A DNA stretch of 31,501 nt from JAFDZW01 sp038229915 (GTDB lineage: Bacteria > Bacteroidota > Ignavibacteria > Palsa-1295). The notes under the pieces are model-generated. The model ran no database searches and was not told the origin of the DNA. It saw only the letters and a list, made by a program, of their open reading frames with translations. The position numbers and the translations under genes were made by a program. Location of the stretch: positions 1 to 31,501 of the forward strand of contig JBBRNY010000023.1 in the NCBI GenBank assembly GCA_038229915.1. Reading direction: 5' to 3'. This document shows, in pieces, positions 9,301 through 16,597 of the stretch. The stretch's first letter is position 1; the number at the start of each line of letters is the position of its first letter.

Positions 9301-10918
9301 CATTCATATTATTGATGTCGGTGATGTTCAGCAAGGCTCGACAAAAACAGTACCGTTCGGTATTTCAAATACGGGTGATGCAGCGACAGACATCCTGATC
9401 ACTAAAAATCCGAACCCTGATTTTTTACTTTCTACTATTATTCCTTTTATCGGAGCAAGACCGAGTCTTGTTGTGGATTCTATTAAGTTCAACCCACAGA
9501 CTCTCGGCAAGCAATCTACAACATTTGTTCTTGGATGGGCTGGTCATTCTGATACGATCCTGCTGCGCGGCAGAGGCACGGGTCCCGGACCGCTTTTTTC
9601 TGTATCAACTGTTGATTTTGGTACTGTTCGTGTCAGCCATGATTCTCTTATTTCGGTTGATGTCAGTGCGTCACAAGGCTTTCCGATAACAATCACGGGC
9701 GTTTCGGTTTCTGGCTCAGCCTATCGCGTGTCACCGACCGGCACAGCATTTATCAATAGCATCAATGATACAATTCATTACCAAATAAAGTACTGGCCCT
9801 TTGCCGAACAACAAGATAATAATACATTATCGTTAACGACAGCTTCATCCTCTGATGTAACGCTCGATCTTCATGGTGTCGGTGTCGAGGCTCATCTTGT
9901 AATGAAACCGGATTCGATCAATTTTGGTAATGTCGCACTAAGAGCATCTTCTGCTTCCCAAATCATTACGATCAGTAATACAGGCGGTTACCCCTTGGTA
10001 TTATTATCCTCTGCACTACGCAATCCAGTCTTTACGATCACACCGGACCCACTATCGCAGAATCCGATCGCTCCATATTCTTCTTTGCCATTTACTATTA
10101 ATTTCAAACCTGTTCGTGCAATTTCATATCAAGATTCGCTTCTTGTCTCTGCGGATGCGCCTGAGCATTCAGCTGCTACTATCCTCATTGGTCGCGGTGT
10201 GTTTGCACCACTAGGTTATCCCGAGATCACTTACACCTTACCTGATATTCGTGCTCGAGTTGGTGATATTGTGGATGTTCCGATCATCATCGGCGGCTCA
10301 GATATTGATCTGATCGACATTGATAGTTTCTTTTTTGATCTTCACTACGACCCGTTCGTTGTGTTCTTTGATGATACCATCATTTCAAACAATACGATCA
10401 GCGATGGCTCGACAGTACGTTTTGAAAGATTAGACCACGATAGCACGATACGAATAAGCGGCAAAGGAAAACGGTTGCCATCGATTGCAGGCATTCTCTG
10501 CACCCTACGTGCTGAGGCATTACTAGGTCAGCGTGATTCTACAGGCCTTGCTATCAGCAATAGCGACCCAAAAAATTCGACAGTACTTCAATCCACAAAC
10601 GGCTCGTTTGTCGTAACAGATTGCGGTAACTATCGCGGAGGCATATTATTTAAAGGACAATACTCTCTTGCTCCTGCTACCCCGACACCGACAACCAATA
10701 TCATCACCATCCCATTTGAATTGGGGCTCGCGGCAAGAGTGAAGATCGATCTGTTCGATCAACTCGGCAGACATATTCGTACACTACTCGATGCCGATCG
10801 TGGTGTCGGCAAACATGAACTCGTTTCTCATCTCGGCGATCTTCCGAGCGGCGAGTATTATTATGTTCTCGAAAGTCTGGAGTATCGCGCCAGCGGAAAA
10901 CTCTTTCTCACAAAATAA
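6338..10918 (+). CDS. Giant T9SS-exported protein with LamG and choice-of-anchor-D repeats
   Basis: The protein has 1526 aa. A signal peptide ends near DTLAQ (residues 1-26). A LamG/concanavalin-A-like domain spans about 33-215 (LTVECWANP, WHHFALTV, RLYINGN, DIDELRIWSVSRTPAQI). About ten repeats of roughly 103 residues follow, beginning near 258, 363, 468, 578, 680, 783, 886, 990, 1088 and 1191. They carry VVDFG or INFG motifs and Asn-Ser/Thr-Gly turns of the ASPM/SPD-2/Hydin (choice-of-anchor D) immunoglobulin-like fold. A cohesin-like segment lies at about 1294-1430 (VGDIVDVPIIIGG). The C-terminus, about 1445-1526, is a type A T9SS sorting tail (VKIDLFDQLGRHIRTLL, LPSGEYYYVLE). It should cross the outer membrane and sit on the surface as a long rod. 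Its start overlaps the OmpA gene's stop by four bases, so the two probably work as a pair. ATG 6341 is an alternative start. Confidence 0.88.
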   Translation: MMLRYTYRLCCILVLILMIDTDTLAQNCRKNMLVLPDGNSYAVVSSPKNIPLASLTVECWANPTTIQDEAGIVEFGDRSDTGAFSIRLGSGQTVIATVRMSNGIINLQSPTIPNINSWHHFALTVTPNDSIRLYINGNIAATAVTTASTIVGSWNSFYIGHSGTTGINFIGDIDELRIWSVSRTPAQILASMSQSLVGNEAGLTQLYKFDDDPQGNFIHNFNGTGNEASFVTNAFLDVSSSPVQGLPPNGYMLGSKEKSLIFPDLLCTSSETAVVHIFNRGDESIEIGQIGFQLGNVFSVSSTSGFPLPPGDTNRTALVNIQVNAPNPGFYTDTLIVPSTTICGGIVRIPISVQRDNIAFAFEDTVFRLGTLLNCTLPRETQTLLHNSGTKPVTISSLTFTGGAPITILSPQGPFTIQPGATQQIKLGILAGASQTINSTLRAIAVECPKFAQIRFDGIRSTPSFLVVPSVVFPTINLPATPIQLDTTIYFKNTGATILSFNPPIELLGANNYQLISPSNGLAQIKPDSSFPITIRYKVSECGTYQTNLHIQDFRDCGIDTIIPFSITILGPLVSTIADTVDLGAGCNIRDTIMTFRNRSGRSVLIGNPIFSEDNVLSLQSFGALPKQLNDGDSIKLKFRFDPKKPGDYTVIARLPLSPCGDKIITFHSIYGVGRITKSDSVVDFGARCDLSSQTSTIKIKNLVGRTISVTDTVNILSKDFRIISPPLPFTINSGEEKTIVFQYTPSTYGAIRGGIILSENGCFIVKIDTKVIREHAKIYADKSIVEFGMTCPHDTTIRSFLLSDYGFGDVTITSARIISDPAFSFKDDPLLPIKSGASLSIPITFVPKDTGEFVALVEFVFGPCADTFRYTVHGTGGPKPELLTTNSVVDFGSVTISNDSIICLTLLNPSCLPLILTPASLSLLSTPFRYVPITLPDSVSDIHPVTICLAFKPDRVGVFSVMDTFTVGEHRVIVQLKGKAVQPDLHFIHIIDVGDVQQGSTKTVPFGISNTGDAATDILITKNPNPDFLLSTIIPFIGARPSLVVDSIKFNPQTLGKQSTTFVLGWAGHSDTILLRGRGTGPGPLFSVSTVDFGTVRVSHDSLISVDVSASQGFPITITGVSVSGSAYRVSPTGTAFINSINDTIHYQIKYWPFAEQQDNNTLSLTTASSSDVTLDLHGVGVEAHLVMKPDSINFGNVALRASSASQIITISNTGGYPLVLLSSALRNPVFTITPDPLSQNPIAPYSSLPFTINFKPVRAISYQDSLLVSADAPEHSAATILIGRGVFAPLGYPEITYTLPDIRARVGDIVDVPIIIGGSDIDLIDIDSFFFDLHYDPFVVFFDDTIISNNTISDGSTVRFERLDHDSTIRISGKGKRLPSIAGILCTLRAEALLGQRDSTGLAISNSDPKNSTVLQSTNGSFVVTDCGNYRGGILFKGQYSLAPATPTPTTNIITIPFELGLAARVKIDLFDQLGRHIRTLLDADRGVGKHELVSHLGDLPSGEYYYVLESLEYRASGKLFLTK

Positions 10919-11006
10919 GGCTTAACGTTTGCATTTCTCTCAGTTGCGACTTAATTTCCATTACAAATGTTATTACGTTGCTAAATAATAACTTTTGTAA
11001 GTATTT

Positions 11007-11564
11007 ATGATCTTAACAGACGCAGAAATTTTAGTAGAGATCGATCGTGGGACGATCGTTATTCAACCATATCGTCTCGATTGCCTCGGCTCGAACAGCT
11101 ATGATGTCCACCTCGGAGCAGCGCTCGCAACCTACACATCGCCTGTGCTTGACGCTCGCGAACATAATGCGATCGAGCACTTTACTATCCCCGAAGAAGG
11201 CTTTGTTTTGCGTCCTGATATGCTCTATCTCGGAGTAACCGAAGAATATACCGAAACCCATAAGCACGTCCCCTTTCTCGAAGGCAAATCCAGTGTCGGC
11301 AGACTTGGCATTGATATTCACGCCACCGCCGGCAAAGGTGATGTCGGATTTTGTAATACATGGACACTTGAAATTTCGGTGAAGCAACCCGTTCGCATCT
11401 ATGCCGGAATGCCGATCGGTCAGTTGATCTATTTCGTCGTCAAAGGTGATTGCATCAATCCCTATGCAACAAAATCAAGCGCAAAGTATAATACTCGAAC
11501 GGTCAAGCCGGTCGAATCGATGATGTTCAAGAACTATGACAAGGAAGCCGGTCGCTGGAAATAA
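11007..11564 (+). CDS. dcd: dCTP deaminase
   Basis: This 185 aa protein belongs to the dCTP deaminase/dUTPase superfamily. It deaminates dCTP to dUTP, the precursor route to dUMP and thymidylate, in the cytoplasm as a trimer. The core signature is intact: GKSSVGRLGIDIHATAG with Ser95 and Arg99, then TWTLEIS with the catalytic Glu122. These align with Ser111, Arg115 and Glu138 of the E. coli enzyme. MPIGQLIYF is the usual closing strand of the trimer core. Length is normal. By eye I cannot separate a plain dCTP deaminase from the bifunctional dUMP-forming type; no separate dUTPase gene is in this window. The gene converges on the next minus-strand gene with only nine bases between the stops and no evident terminator. 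Confidence 0.93.
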   Translation: MILTDAEILVEIDRGTIVIQPYRLDCLGSNSYDVHLGAALATYTSPVLDAREHNAIEHFTIPEEGFVLRPDMLYLGVTEEYTETHKHVPFLEGKSSVGRLGIDIHATAGKGDVGFCNTWTLEISVKQPVRIYAGMPIGQLIYFVVKGDCINPYATKSSAKYNTRTVKPVESMMFKNYDKEAGRWK

Positions 11565-11573
11565 GCTCTGCAT

Positions 11574-12341
11574 CTAATACGCGAAATAGTAATTTCCTAC
11601 TTCAATTGATAACCAGTAAGGATCGTCTTTCGCAAACGCAGGAATGGGTTCGAAACGAATAAACGTAAAATCATCAGGCGGGCCAAGCCTCCAGTAATCA
11701 CAACATCCTTGATGCAATGCAAGTGATTGTGTGATAGAAAATAGTTGTCGAAATATCTGCTGCATCCGAGTACCTGCAGAAAGCAATATCCAATCGAGGC
11801 GATAGATCCCATTCTTATGAATGGCAAGCGAGTCTTTTCGAATAGTCCTAGACGTTTTTTGAAAAACAATATCGAGCGGCTCGCAAGAATCGAGCGCGAA
11901 CGACTCTATCGTGTGCAGCGAGTCTGGTGACATCGTGACGACCCCACAAGCTATCCCGTTACGAATACATTCCTGATATAAACTATCAGGGGCGTCAACA
12001 TCAAAAACCAAACCTGCAACATGAGCCCCATATTTTTGTACGGCTCTTGTCTGCCACGTTCTTTTTGCAGGGTCAAAAGGATATTCCAACTCCAAAGAAA
12101 AGCCGTCTTGTAAGCTTATAGTATTCATAAAGATACCGTCGGCTTCTCGCTTGATTGGAAGGATGGTATATCTACTTTTAAGGTAAGCCCGTACCAAAGA
12201 ATCGAAATTCCCCGTTAATAGTATCATTTTATTAGGGGTTAGCCTCAGAGGCTGCGAATGAGCACTTAAAACTAAAAAACTTACCAAAACATTGATAACT
12301 AATAGGTTACGGAATATTTTTGCTTTTCTGGCTCTGTTCAT
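11574..12341 (-). CDS. Secreted protein of unknown function, possible glyoxalase-like fold
   Basis: The product (255 aa) has an N-terminal signal peptide (basic MNRARKAKIFRN, hydrophobic LLVINVLVSFLVLSA, then HSQ), so it is exported. There is no lipobox. Two halves look loosely repetitive: DSLVRAYLKSRYTILPIKR with VAGLVFDVDAPDSLYQECIRNGI, and YRLDWILLSAGTRMQQIFRQL with FIRFEPIPAF and YWLSIEVGN. This layout resembles the paired beta-alpha-beta-beta-beta modules of vicinal-oxygen-chelate (glyoxalase-like) proteins, but I cannot point to a conserved metal triad. Treat the fold as a guess and the function as unknown. The gene is monocistronic on the minus strand, convergent with dcd, and divergent from the small gene at 12440 with about 98 bases between them. 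Confidence 0.75.
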   Translation of the reverse strand: MNRARKAKIFRNLLVINVLVSFLVLSAHSQPLRLTPNKMILLTGNFDSLVRAYLKSRYTILPIKREADGIFMNTISLQDGFSLELEYPFDPAKRTWQTRAVQKYGAHVAGLVFDVDAPDSLYQECIRNGIACGVVTMSPDSLHTIESFALDSCEPLDIVFQKTSRTIRKDSLAIHKNGIYRLDWILLSAGTRMQQIFRQLFSITQSLALHQGCCDYWRLGPPDDFTFIRFEPIPAFAKDDPYWLSIEVGNYYFAY

Positions 12342-12373
12342 TCCTATAAAAATACGGCACTTTTCAGCATACT

Positions 12374-12414
12374 GGGGGCGTTAGTGGATTGTGCCACTAT
12401 TACCCCAATGGCAC
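12374..12414 (+). promoter_or_regulatory. Two mutually exclusive hairpins in a gene leader
   Basis: TAGTGG (12382-12387) pairs perfectly with CCACTA (12394-12399) over a six-base loop, with outer GGGG/CCCC pairing at 12374-12377 and 12403-12406. Alternatively, GTGCCA (12391-12396) pairs with TGGCAC (12409-12414). The two structures share bases and cannot form together. They lie just upstream of the start at 12440. This could be a small leader switch or an operator palindrome; nothing proves either. Confidence 0.35.
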
Positions 12415-12439
12415 TCAATAATAAAAAGGATACTACACT

Positions 12440-12730
12440 ATGAGAATGGTACCGAAAGAGAAGGAGTTATCTCCCGGCTCGGAAGAACCTTCCATCAAGA
12501 TCGCAACCCCCCTTTCGAGACTTCAAGTTTCTGTCGTACAGGAAATGTTGCGCGATACGGGTTGGAAGCATTCTGATCATTTCCACTCGCATCTCACTAC
12601 TTCGACTATTCGCCCAATGTTCAAGGTAACCTTGTTCCAGGCAAAGGTCGGACTCAAGAGAAGTGAAGTGATCGACAAACTCAAGAAAGAGATCAAAGCC
12701 GTGAAGATCGAAACTTCCCGCGCAAAGTAG
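12440..12730 (+). CDS. Small basic protein of unknown function
   Basis: The gene encodes 96 aa with no recognisable family. A Shine-Dalgarno-like AAAGGA (12425-12430) lies nine bases before the ATG, and a strong terminator follows 25 bases after the stop. Both support a real, separately transcribed gene. The first 25 residues are polar and probably disordered. The middle (VSVVQEMLRDTGWKHSDHFHSH) is His-rich and could be helical. The C-terminal third (KRSEVIDKLKKEIKAVKIE) is a Lys-rich amphipathic helix. There is no signal peptide, membrane segment or cysteine, so it is probably cytoplasmic. The net positive charge would allow nucleic-acid binding, but that is conjecture. Upstream of it is the hairpin region 12374-12414. 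Confidence 0.65.
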   Translation: MRMVPKEKELSPGSEEPSIKIATPLSRLQVSVVQEMLRDTGWKHSDHFHSHLTTSTIRPMFKVTLFQAKVGLKRSEVIDKLKKEIKAVKIETSRAK

Positions 12731-12755
12731 GTTCAAAATCAATAATACTTTTTAG

Positions 12756-12785
12756 AAAAGGCGACTGTTACAGGTCGCCTTTTTT
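12756..12785. terminator. Bidirectional rho-independent terminator
   Basis: AAAAGGCGAC pairs with GTCGCCTTTT around an eight-base loop, followed by T residues. On the minus strand the same stem ends in TTTT. It can serve both the small gene ending at 12730 and the merR-like gene ending at 12794, which converge here. Confidence 0.9.
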
Positions 12786-12793
12786 CATATATC

Positions 12794-13309
12794 CTAACTT
12801 CCTCGTGAGAGTTGATCTCGAAGGGCAGTAAGCGATCGTTTAAGATCAGCAAGTTCTTCGCGCTTAATAGAAACCTCAAGAGTTGGCGGCGGCGGGATGA
12901 TCATGAGCTGTGCTTTGTCGGGCTCAACTTTACGAGCTGGCATTGCTTGTTGACGGCGGTCTTCATCGCGCTCGTCTTTTAGCACTAGCTTCGCACCTTC
13001 GATCGTATAACGTTCGTTTCGAAGGAGGTCTTTGATACGAAAGATCAGCTTAATATCTTTTTCGGCATAAATACGGTTGCCGGCGCGATTCTTATGGGGG
13101 CGAAGTTCTTCAAACTCGGTTTCCCAATAACGGAGAACGTACTGCTCCATCGAAGTCATCGCGCTGACTTCGGAGATCGAGTGATAGAGTTTCGGAATGG
13201 TAAAGTCCTTCAGACCGCGGCGCGAACGCTCGGTACCAGAAGAAAGCTCCGGAAGTTCATCACCTGGTCTCACCTGTGGCACATCAAAAAATTCACCTTG
13301 TACTATCAT
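12794..13309 (-). CDS. MerR-family transcriptional regulator
   Basis: This 171 aa protein has a MerR-type winged helix-turn-helix at about residues 41-110. The signature runs LYHSISEVSAMTSMEQYVLRYW, ETEFEELRPHKNRAGNRIY and AEKDIKLIFRIKDLLRNERYTIEGAKLVL. A 40-residue N-terminal extension precedes it, and a Pro-rich linker (MIIPPPPTLEV) leads to a short C-terminal coiled coil (KREELADLKRSLTALRDQL). There are no effector-binding Cys residues, so a metal sensor is unlikely. It looks like the short MerR proteins found next to housekeeping genes in this phylum. The target is unknown. It lies 81 bases downstream of acpS on the same strand, so the two may share a transcript. Confidence 0.88.
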   Translation of the reverse strand: MIVQGEFFDVPQVRPGDELPELSSGTERSRRGLKDFTIPKLYHSISEVSAMTSMEQYVLRYWETEFEELRPHKNRAGNRIYAEKDIKLIFRIKDLLRNERYTIEGAKLVLKDERDEDRRQQAMPARKVEPDKAQLMIIPPPPTLEVSIKREELADLKRSLTALRDQLSRGS

Positions 13310-13390
13310 AGTGGGGCTTTATGACAAGAAGGTCGTCATATCAATAATACAAATCTACGAAGGTAAAAGTGTCATCACAAAGAACTTAGC

Positions 13391-13789
13391 TTATTTCACC
13401 TCTGATAATACTTCAATGATCGCCATAGCTTCGGCTATTGATTCTGTATGAGTGATCGATAATTGCACTTGATACCTTGCGCCGATGATCTTCGCTGCTG
13501 TTTCGATCATCGAACCTGTGAGCTCGATCGAAGGCTTCCCCGAATAGGCATTGTGTACTGTCACTTCTTTCCACCGAAACCCACGACGCACCCCTGTTCC
13601 TAATGCCTTGGCAAATGCTTCTTTTGCAGCGAACCGCGCCGCGAAATGCTCGTACTTCTTTGCGCGACTCTCGCAATACGCTATTTCATTTTCACCAAAA
13701 ATACGTTCGATGAACTGCAAGCCATACTGCTCCATCGTCTTGCGGATTCGCTCTACCTCGATCGTATCAATACCTATGCCGAAGATCAT
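13391..13789 (-). CDS. acpS: Holo-[acyl-carrier-protein] synthase
   Basis: AcpS transfers the 4'-phosphopantetheine arm of CoA to the serine of apo-ACP, activating fatty-acid synthesis in the cytoplasm. The product shows the family landmarks: the N-terminal IFGIGIDTIEVERI with the Mg-binding Asp, RIFGENEIAYCESR, then HFAARFAAKEAFAKALGTG with the metal-binding Glu, and the C-terminal VQLSITHTESIAEAMAI. The reading frame extends upstream to 13855, but the extra 22 residues are not family-like. I therefore start at ATG 13789, giving 132 aa, close to the usual 120-130. No good Shine-Dalgarno sequence marks this start. The gene precedes the MerR regulator on the minus strand. Confidence 0.93.
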   Translation of the reverse strand: MIFGIGIDTIEVERIRKTMEQYGLQFIERIFGENEIAYCESRAKKYEHFAARFAAKEAFAKALGTGVRRGFRWKEVTVHNAYSGKPSIELTGSMIETAAKIIGARYQVQLSITHTESIAEAMAIIEVLSEVK

Positions 13790-13923
13790 TCGTATAATGA
13801 TTATAATATCCCACAACAACAGACAGTTTTTGAAGGTCGCAACCAAGTGAGACATTCTGAAACATCACCCCGTAAGTCTTTATTCTGGGGAATGAACCCC
13901 TATCAGAATAAGTTAAAATAAGT

Positions 13924-16020
13924 ATGATTGGGGGCAAAGAAAGAACGGTTACTATGATTAAAAAATCTATACTCTTAATAGTAATACTACTGGTCACAAG
14001 TATTACATCCAACAGCTTTGGGCAGTGGACACAGACAAACGGACCCGAAGGAGGGGCCACTATCGGTGCCGTACGCATCGGAAACAATATATTTGTAGCA
14101 GGTCTTCATTCGATCTTCCGTTCAAGCGATAATGGATTACATTGGAAGGAAATCTATATTTCAGGCAGACCCTTTACGTTCCTCAAAGCTGGCGAATCAG
14201 CATTGTATTTCAATGTAGAAAATACAGGTTATTCGGCACCAGCTGTCTATTGTTCAAGAGATCTTGGTAAAAGTTGGTCACCTGTAACCGAACTTGGTTC
14301 GTATGTAACGGATATGGTTATATCCGGCCCGAACATCGTTGTCTATCGGGGCCATGCTTCTATAACATACTCCACTGATTATGGTTTTAGTTGGCGTGTA
14401 GATAACTTCCCAGAAAATCAGTTCATTACTTTATTATGTCAAGAAGGCCAGTATGTTTATGGTTGGTCTCATGATACCAAAGATAAATTATATTTCAGTA
14501 ATAATACTGGCAGTACGTATATCGCCGTAGCACATATAGACTATTTACCTACAAAAATGGCGGTCTATCAGAATACCGTCTATATTACCAGTAAGGACAG
14601 CCTCTATATCTACAAGCGAATAAAAGATTCGATGCAATTTATTTCGGCTGTGTCGGTTATTGATGTCGGTGTTGGGATACCGCGGATATTAGCGGTGATG
14701 GGATCCGCTGTTATTGTTGGTAGTGATTATCGCATGGTCATTTCGAAGGATCAGGGGATTCATTGGACATCGATCACCACCCCGTCTCTGATAACTGATA
14801 ATTCTTGGCTTTTCGGAGATAATTCAATGGTATATCTGGGTACAAGCAGTGGAGTATTTGTCAGCACCGATCTTGGACAGCATTGGGAAGCCCGAAATCA
14901 TGGTTTAATCTCTACCCGTATCACTAAAATCACTGGATATGGGAAATACCTTTTTGCCGGGGAGCGGTATACTCAATACTTTGTATCATCAGATGGAAGT
15001 GAAACATGGATACGTAAAACTTTTCCAACAACCATCAGCACCAAGTTGGGTTCACTTGCTTGTGACGATGCTCGCCTATATTTCCTCAGTAGCGCGGGGA
15101 CAGTGTATTCATCAAGCGATGTGGGCGAACACTGGGATTCTATCACAACTCCTCAAACGGGTATCAATGGTAACTTTGTTAGTTCTTTTTCGGTACTGAA
15201 GGATAGGATATTTATAATTACGGCATATCTAAGTAGCACTTTGTTTTCACAGACGATTGGGGCATCAACTTGGGACACGATGTTAGTTGGCAGTAGTTAT
15301 GTTGTTGGCGGTGACAATGATCAATTATTGTTAGTCTTGAAAGGTACTGAATTGAGTCTATCACAAGATGGTGGGTTAAATTTTCAGTCTGGTACAATAG
15401 ATGTATATGCTGGCTTAATCTATAGTATTACTCAAAACGACTTATATATTTATTTGGTAACGGGCTCAGGATTATTCCGTACCGCGAAATCAAGTATCTT
15501 TTTTCAACGATGTGCTAACCAGTATAATATTGCACAAAGTGTCTATACTATGGACTCCACAGTTATTACTGGTACAGACGGGGGAATGTTTATCTCGCAT
15601 GATGAGACAAAAACATGGGAATATTTCAGCTCCGAAATGCCATCTAACACAATTGTAACTTCCTTAAAACGCCAAGGCGATTTCCTTTACGCTGGTACTG
15701 ACGGTTATGGCGTATGGAAATATCCTATTGCAAAACTTTCTGTTGGGGAGCAACATCATAGTGCACAAACACTTCGAGTGTATCCTAATCCTGCAAGCAA
15801 CGAGACGGCGATTACTTTTTCGACTTCAGAGCAAAGCTTTGTTCGTGTGGCGATCTATGATATACTCGGAAGAGAAGTAGCCGTGCTTTGTAACGCCTCG
15901 CTTTCGGCAGGCGACCATTCCTATCAATGGCACACATCATCGATGCCGAGTGGAATGTATCGTTGTGTTATAACGATTGATGGTAAGATACAAGAAACAG
16001 CAGTAGCAGTGAATCGTTAA
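13924..16020 (+). CDS. T9SS-exported Asp-box beta-propeller protein
   Basis: The protein has 698 aa. A signal peptide (MIKKSILLIVILLVTSITSNSFG) begins at ATG 13954, so the real start may be that codon rather than 13924. About ten Asp-box (BNR) motifs of the S-x-D-x-G-x-x-W type punctuate the sequence, for example RSSDNGLHW, CSRDLGKSW, STDYGFSW, SKDQGIHW, STDLGQHW and SSDVGEHW. They fold into one or two beta-propellers like sortilin/YCF48-type proteins. Sialidase catalytic residues are not apparent. The C-terminus from about 618 is a type A T9SS sorting domain (LRVYPNPASNETAITF, VAIYDILGREVAVL, MPSGMYRCVITIDGK). It should be cleaved and released or anchored at the cell surface. Binding partner unknown. 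It ends eight bases before the convergent pentapeptide gene. Confidence 0.88.
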   Translation: MIGGKERTVTMIKKSILLIVILLVTSITSNSFGQWTQTNGPEGGATIGAVRIGNNIFVAGLHSIFRSSDNGLHWKEIYISGRPFTFLKAGESALYFNVENTGYSAPAVYCSRDLGKSWSPVTELGSYVTDMVISGPNIVVYRGHASITYSTDYGFSWRVDNFPENQFITLLCQEGQYVYGWSHDTKDKLYFSNNTGSTYIAVAHIDYLPTKMAVYQNTVYITSKDSLYIYKRIKDSMQFISAVSVIDVGVGIPRILAVMGSAVIVGSDYRMVISKDQGIHWTSITTPSLITDNSWLFGDNSMVYLGTSSGVFVSTDLGQHWEARNHGLISTRITKITGYGKYLFAGERYTQYFVSSDGSETWIRKTFPTTISTKLGSLACDDARLYFLSSAGTVYSSSDVGEHWDSITTPQTGINGNFVSSFSVLKDRIFIITAYLSSTLFSQTIGASTWDTMLVGSSYVVGGDNDQLLLVLKGTELSLSQDGGLNFQSGTIDVYAGLIYSITQNDLYIYLVTGSGLFRTAKSSIFFQRCANQYNIAQSVYTMDSTVITGTDGGMFISHDETKTWEYFSSEMPSNTIVTSLKRQGDFLYAGTDGYGVWKYPIAKLSVGEQHHSAQTLRVYPNPASNETAITFSTSEQSFVRVAIYDILGREVAVLCNASLSAGDHSYQWHTSSMPSGMYRCVITIDGKIQETAVAVNR

Positions 16021-16028
16021 GAGTACTT

Positions 16029-16595
16029 TCACTCGATCACAATACCATACTTCCCCAATAAGCCTGAGAGTGCGTGATTGATGAATTTTGATTTTTTCAT
16101 CTTGTTTTCTTCTGGGTCGATATTGAAGTTATAGGCGGAGGTAAAATCAACTTTTTCGAGATTTGATTTTTGGAAGACCGTATTTTCAAGATTACAGTTT
16201 GAAAACACCGAGCCGGAAATGTCGGTATTGATAAAAAATGTTCTGATCATCGAACAATTCGTAAACTCCGTTTTCTTCAGCGATAGCCCTTCGAAGGAAA
16301 CATAATCCAGAATGCAATCGCGAAAGGTGACGATCATCATTGATGAGTTGCAGGTATTGAGCGCAACGCCTGTCAGTTTACAATCGGAGAAAATCACATC
16401 GCGTAAACTTGCTTTTTCTACTACGGCATTGCTCAGATTGCAACTGATAAATTTGCAGTCGATAAATACAGCACCTCTGAGTATGCCGCTTGAAAAATCA
16501 CAATTTTTGAACGTACAACTTTCGTATGTCGTGATGAGAAACCGTCCTTTCTGCACGTCGAGCCGCTCGAATACTTGCTCTTCGATATAGTCCAC
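16029..16595 (-). CDS. Pentapeptide-repeat protein (Qnr/McbG-like shape)
   Basis: This 188 aa protein is built largely of A(D/N)LXX-type pentapeptide repeats with F, L or C at the central position: FKNCDFSSGILRGAVFIDCKF, SNAVVEKASLRDVIFSDCKL, LKKTEFTNCS, GSVFSNCNLENTVFQKSNLEKVDF. They form a right-handed quadrilateral beta-helix. A short non-repeat C-terminus (NFNIDPEENKMKKSKF, then GLLGKYGIVIE) is the pattern seen in many Bacteroidetes-group homologues of McbG/Qnr. Those relatives can mimic DNA and bind gyrase, but most such proteins have no tested function, so resistance is not claimed. There is no signal peptide. It lies directly behind the HAD hydrolase gene with a two-base gap, suggesting one transcript. 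Confidence 0.87.
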   Translation of the reverse strand: MDYIEEQVFERLDVQKGRFLITTYESCTFKNCDFSSGILRGAVFIDCKFISCNLSNAVVEKASLRDVIFSDCKLTGVALNTCNSSMMIVTFRDCILDYVSFEGLSLKKTEFTNCSMIRTFFINTDISGSVFSNCNLENTVFQKSNLEKVDFTSAYNFNIDPEENKMKKSKFINHALSGLLGKYGIVIE

Positions 16596-16597
16596 TT

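Noticed and set aside
13790..13855. Extended acpS N-terminus (22 more residues)
   Set aside because: The added segment is not family-like and AcpS normally begins at the GIGIDxxE strand.
13924..16020. Sialidase, because of many Asp-box motifs
   Set aside because: Asp boxes alone mark beta-propellers; the arginine triad and catalytic residues of sialidases are not apparent.
16029..16595. Quinolone-resistance (Qnr) gene
   Set aside because: The fold is shared, but most pentapeptide-repeat proteins have no such activity and the sequence alone cannot support it.
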